Assembly (NCBI GenBank): GCA_015257635.1 | Contig: JABZJU010000013.1 | Span: forward strand, 1-8,614 | From: Nanosynbacter sp. | Lineage (GTDB): Bacteria > Patescibacteriota > Saccharimonadia > Saccharimonadales > Saccharimonadaceae | Direction: 5' to 3' | Length of the DNA stretch: 8,614 bases | Program-made: the position numbers and the translations under genes | Part shown: positions 5,730 to 8,614 of the stretch, piece after piece | Numbering within the stretch: the first letter of the stretch is position 1 | Layout: the number at the start of each line of letters is the position of its first letter | Notes under the pieces: generated by a model | Databases searched by the model: none | Told to the model about the DNA's origin: nothing | What the model saw: only the letters and a program-made list of their open reading frames with translations

Positions 5730-5793
5730 CAGATGATTAGTTAGCCCGCCGTAGAGCAACCAGCTCCGGCTAGGCCTCTGTCAGCGGGCTAAC
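5711..5793 (+). other. Alternative-pairing RNA structure at the 3' end of the small gene
   Basis: Four arms can pair in competing ways. GCGGGA (5711-5716) pairs with TCCCGC (5721-5726). CCCGCTGACAGA (5722-5733, containing the TGA stop) pairs perfectly with TCTGTCAGCGGG (5777-5788). GTTAGCCCGC (5740-5749) pairs perfectly with GCGGGCTAAC (5784-5793). The third pairing closes a 54-nt nested hairpin with inner stems AGAG/CTCT (5753-5756/5776-5779) and CCAGC/GCT-A-GG (5760-5764/5769-5774) around a TCCG loop. The second and third cannot coexist fully, nor can the first and second. The block ends 2 nt before the dnaE stop codon. No T-run follows on either strand, so a standard intrinsic terminator is not supported, although it may still separate the two convergent genes. 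Confidence 0.65.
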
Positions 5794-5795
5794 TA

Positions 5796-8614
5796 TCACT
5801 TTAGAACTACACACTCTTCACCCAGAGTGTTTTTTAATTGGCTTAATAAATTGTCATTAGCATCCACCTTAAACGGCAGGCGCATGGCTGATTTTTCTTT
5901 CTCGCCCAGTACCAAAACCACGTCAGTCGTGCCAGCATTCTCGCCGCAAACAGACTTCATTTTCACCAACCGCGAATGGTCATTCGGATCTTTAATATAC
6001 ACAAATAACTTTGAAGCGGGAATTTCTGGCGCAACATTAACAGGCGCTGAATGAGTTTTTGGCTGCGGTTTGGTGGCGTCATTCTTTACGGCAGACTTCG
6101 GAGAAGCTCCATTTTTCTGATTACGATAAGCTTCACGGCGCTCTTTTTTAACGGCAGAGCTAATTTTTGGCGCATCCATTTTACGGCCAGTCGACTCATA
6201 GCCATTGATATCGTTATCCGTAATCACAATAATATCATCGGCAATTAGTTTACTTTCATTGCCCAAATTTCCGTCACGATCTCGCGCTGAATTTTTACCA
6301 GAAACTCGAATCACTGCGTCCTGAACCAACTTAGCGCCAACTTTCTCATATAGATTTGGAAAAACAATTATTTCACCCTCGCCGAATTTATCCTCAATTC
6401 CCACGAACGCCATTTTCGAACCGCTTTTTGTGACAATTGTACGAACGGTGCTAATAATTCCCCCGACCGTCATCATTCGACTGTCGTACTCAGGAACTAA
6501 TTGCGTCAATGGTTGAGTTTGCTCGCTCAAATACGTTTCATATCTATCAAGCGGATGCGCCGAGATATACAACCCCAACAATTCTCGCTCCCACATCAAG
6601 CGCTCTTTATCGTCGTGTTTCACAGGAGCCTTCTGGAGATGAAGAGTCGACTGGACGCTCGCCGCATCATCGCCACCCAACATTCCAAACAAATTGGTCT
6701 GCCCACTGGCGGCTTCTTTTTGGAGCTTGGACGCAAATGACGTAATGGAATCCAGATTGAAAAGCAAATCAGATCGATCGCCCATATCATCAAACGCACC
6801 AGACTTAATAAGCGACTCCCAGGCTTTTCTATTGAACTTGCTGGTTGAAACACGCCTAGCAAAATCCTCAACCGACGTAAACGGACCATCTTCGCGCGCC
6901 CGTAGAACCTCCTCGACCGCACCAACGCCAACTCCCTTCACTGCCGACATTCCGAAACGAATTTTATTCTCATTCGGCACCACAGCAAACTCAACGAACG
7001 ATTCGTTTACATCAGGACTCAGCACACTAATTCCCATATGCTTACATTCGGTGATTTCAATTGCCAGACGATCGGTGTCGTCATGGTCACTGGTCATAAG
7101 CGCCGCCATAAACGCGTCGGGATAATGCGCCTTCAAATAAGCCGTCCAATAAGCAATCAAACCATAACAAGCGGCGTGCGACTTATTGAAACAATAGTTG
7201 GCGAATTCTTCCAGCTGAGTCCAGAAAGTTTCCGCAATTTCCTTAGTTGCGCCACCAACTTTAACCGCACCCTCGACGAATTCAGGCTTGACCTTTTTCA
7301 TCAAGTCAATTTTCTTCTTACCAACAGCCTTACGCAACGTGTCAGCCTGACCACCAGTAAATCCACACCATTCCTTAGAAATCTGCATAAACTGCTCCTG
7401 ATAGACCAAAATTCCGTAAGTATTTTTCAGCGAGTTTTTCATTCCAGAATGCAAATAAGTTATTTCTTCCTCGCCGTGTTTACGTCTAATAAAACTGTCA
7501 ATAAACTGCATCGGACCCGGACGATAAAGAGCCACCATAGCAATAATATCTTCAAACGTAGTCGGCTTCAGTCCGCGCAAATATCGCTTCATTCCCGCCG
7601 ATTCCAACTGGAATACGCCAGTCGTGTCGCCGCGCTGAAACAGCTCATAGGTCTTTTTATCATCAAGCGGCAACTCCGAAAGATTAATTTCTTTCTTGTA
7701 AGCTTTTCGGATAATCCTCATGGCGTTATTGATAATCGTAAGGTTCGAAAGCCCCAAAAAGTCCATCTTAAGAAGCCCAAGCTCTTCAACTTCGCCCATC
7801 GGGAACTGAGTCGCCACCACGCCTTTTTGTGCCATTTCAAGTGGGATATAATTGACCAACGTATCTGGTGCGATCACCACGCCACAAGCATGAACGCCGT
7901 GGCTACGAATCGTCCCTTCCAACTGAATTGCATAATCCAGAACTTCCTTCGCAGTCGGATTATTTTCATATTCATTCCGAAGATCTGCATCTTCTTTAAT
8001 ACTCACGGACAACGGAATATGTCGCCCCTGGTTTGGCGGCGGAACTAACTTCGCCAAGCGGTCGCTCTCAGCGTACGGAACCTCCAAAACCCTGGCAACA
8101 TCACGCACTGCCATACGACCAAACATCTTACCAAACGTCGCAATATTACTAACGTGATCTTCGCCATATTTTTTCGCACAATATTCAATCACTTCATCGC
8201 GACGCGTATCCTGAATATCAACGTCGATGTCGGGCATAGAAATACGATCAGGATTCAGGAATCGCTCAAATAGCAAACCGTATTTTAGAGGATCAAGATC
8301 TGTAATGTTCAGCGCATACGCAATAATCGAGCCAGCCGCACTACCACGTCCAGGCCCAAAAACAATTCCCTGCGATTTTCCCCAGTTGATAAAGTCCTGG
8401 ACAATCAAGAAATAACCTTCATAGCCCATATTTCCCATCACACCAAGCTCCATCTTAGCGCGCTCACGAACTTCATCAGACAACTTCGGAATAATTTCGT
8501 CAGGGTCTAATTTTTCAGCCTCCTCCTTCGAAGCTCCATTGTAACGTTGCAACAAACCTTGATATGTCAATCTAAGCAGATACGAATGTTCATTCTCGCC
8601 GTCTGGCAATGGAT
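5796..8614 (-). CDS. dnaE: DNA polymerase III alpha subunit, partial (N-terminus beyond the window)
   Basis: Replicative polymerase catalytic subunit, family C. The frame is open to the right edge; the TTG near 8609 is an internal Leu codon, not a start. Using that Leu as residue 1, visible elements are GPGRGSAAGS (85-94), the active-site PDIDVD (126-131), the third catalytic Asp in LLKMDFLGLSNLT (279-291), ALYRPGPMQFIDSFI (360-374), NKSHAACYGLIAYWTAY (475-491), a helix-hairpin-helix around VKGVGVGAVEEVL (557-569), a probable beta-clamp motif QTNLFG (637-642), WERELLGLYISAHPLD (673-688) and an OB fold at about 710-800. A Lys/Pro/Ala-rich linker (about 805-862) leads to a small C-terminal domain. 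The PHP domain and roughly 270 N-terminal residues are missing only because of the window edge. It is the short DnaE type, not PolC. The stop TGA lies next to the structured block of the small convergent gene. Confidence 0.98.
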   Translation of the reverse strand, partial: PLPDGENEHSYLLRLTYQGLLQRYNGASKEEAEKLDPDEIIPKLSDEVRERAKMELGVMGNMGYEGYFLIVQDFINWGKSQGIVFGPGRGSAAGSIIAYALNITDLDPLKYGLLFERFLNPDRISMPDIDVDIQDTRRDEVIEYCAKKYGEDHVSNIATFGKMFGRMAVRDVARVLEVPYAESDRLAKLVPPPNQGRHIPLSVSIKEDADLRNEYENNPTAKEVLDYAIQLEGTIRSHGVHACGVVIAPDTLVNYIPLEMAQKGVVATQFPMGEVEELGLLKMDFLGLSNLTIINNAMRIIRKAYKKEINLSELPLDDKKTYELFQRGDTTGVFQLESAGMKRYLRGLKPTTFEDIIAMVALYRPGPMQFIDSFIRRKHGEEEITYLHSGMKNSLKNTYGILVYQEQFMQISKEWCGFTGGQADTLRKAVGKKKIDLMKKVKPEFVEGAVKVGGATKEIAETFWTQLEEFANYCFNKSHAACYGLIAYWTAYLKAHYPDAFMAALMTSDHDDTDRLAIEITECKHMGISVLSPDVNESFVEFAVVPNENKIRFGMSAVKGVGVGAVEEVLRAREDGPFTSVEDFARRVSTSKFNRKAWESLIKSGAFDDMGDRSDLLFNLDSITSFASKLQKEAASGQTNLFGMLGGDDAASVQSTLHLQKAPVKHDDKERLMWERELLGLYISAHPLDRYETYLSEQTQPLTQLVPEYDSRMMTVGGIISTVRTIVTKSGSKMAFVGIEDKFGEGEIIVFPNLYEKVGAKLVQDAVIRVSGKNSARDRDGNLGNESKLIADDIIVITDNDINGYESTGRKMDAPKISSAVKKERREAYRNQKNGASPKSAVKNDATKPQPKTHSAPVNVAPEIPASKLFVYIKDPNDHSRLVKMKSVCGENAGTTDVVLVLGEKEKSAMRLPFKVDANDNLLSQLKNTLGEECVVLK

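Noticed and set aside
5740..5793. Imperfect palindrome after a small gene, resembling an integron attC site
   Set aside because: attC sites run from RYYYAAC to GTTRRRY. Here the ends are reversed in order (GTTAGCC first, GGCTAAC last) and do not match the consensus. There is no integrase or second cassette.
5380..5793. RNase P RNA, tmRNA or 6S RNA as an explanation for the structured block
   Set aside because: I could not find their conserved cores (such as the GAGGAAAGTC type motif of RNase P or a tRNA-like acceptor end), and a coherent membrane-protein frame with SD spans most of it.
7038..8048. A 336-codon open frame on the plus strand opposite dnaE
   Set aside because: It lies fully antisense to strongly conserved dnaE motifs, has no promoter or SD, and its translation resembles no protein family. 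It is a shadow of dnaE codon use.

Overview
The window looks like a chromosomal segment of a small-genome bacterium, most likely a Saccharibacteria (TM7/Patescibacteria) relative. This rests on a short malic enzyme, a type IV pilus ATPase standing alone, a lone rplS with its own promoter, very tight spacing, G+C in the mid-40s in the parts I counted, and promoters placed directly at start codons. UGA is used as a stop in three genes (trmH-like, small membrane protein, dnaE), which argues against the recoded Gracilibacteria/Absconditabacteria lineages. The phylum assignment is an inference, not something the sequence proves.

Layout: the 5' part of rplS (bL19, minus strand) runs off the left edge. 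A 163-nt divergent intergenic region carries promoters for rplS and for a plus-strand malic enzyme (327-1460). The malic enzyme converges, with a 2-nt gap, on a 523-residue minus-strand protein of unknown function (1463-3034). That gene follows a minus-strand PilB/GspE-type ATPase (3072-4694) and has its own promoter in the 37-nt gap, overlapped by a 27-bp palindrome that includes its start codon. PilB is divergent, across 51 nt, from a TrmH/SpoU-family RNA methyltransferase (4746-5306). A G+C-richer insert of about 420 nt follows (5345-5793). It has a strong consensus promoter, 5' hairpins, a Shine-Dalgarno-led gene for a 97-residue protein with three predicted membrane segments, a 12-bp inverted repeat inside that gene, and a mutually exclusive set of pairings at its 3' end. 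The minus-strand dnaE (DNA polymerase III alpha) then fills 5796-8614 and runs off the right edge without its N-terminus.

The genes do not form one pathway. They are housekeeping functions (ribosome, carbon metabolism, pilus motor, RNA modification, replication) in separate, mostly single-gene transcription units. Two things stand out. First, four of the six visible gene starts have a -10 box ending 6-8 nt before ATG and no ribosome-binding site, so they look leaderless. Second, the small structured membrane-protein gene differs from all its neighbours in promoter type, leader, base composition and RNA structure, and is the best candidate for something undescribed. No stretch longer than 300 bases lacks a gene. 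I saw no tRNA, rRNA, CRISPR array, transposase or insertion sequence.
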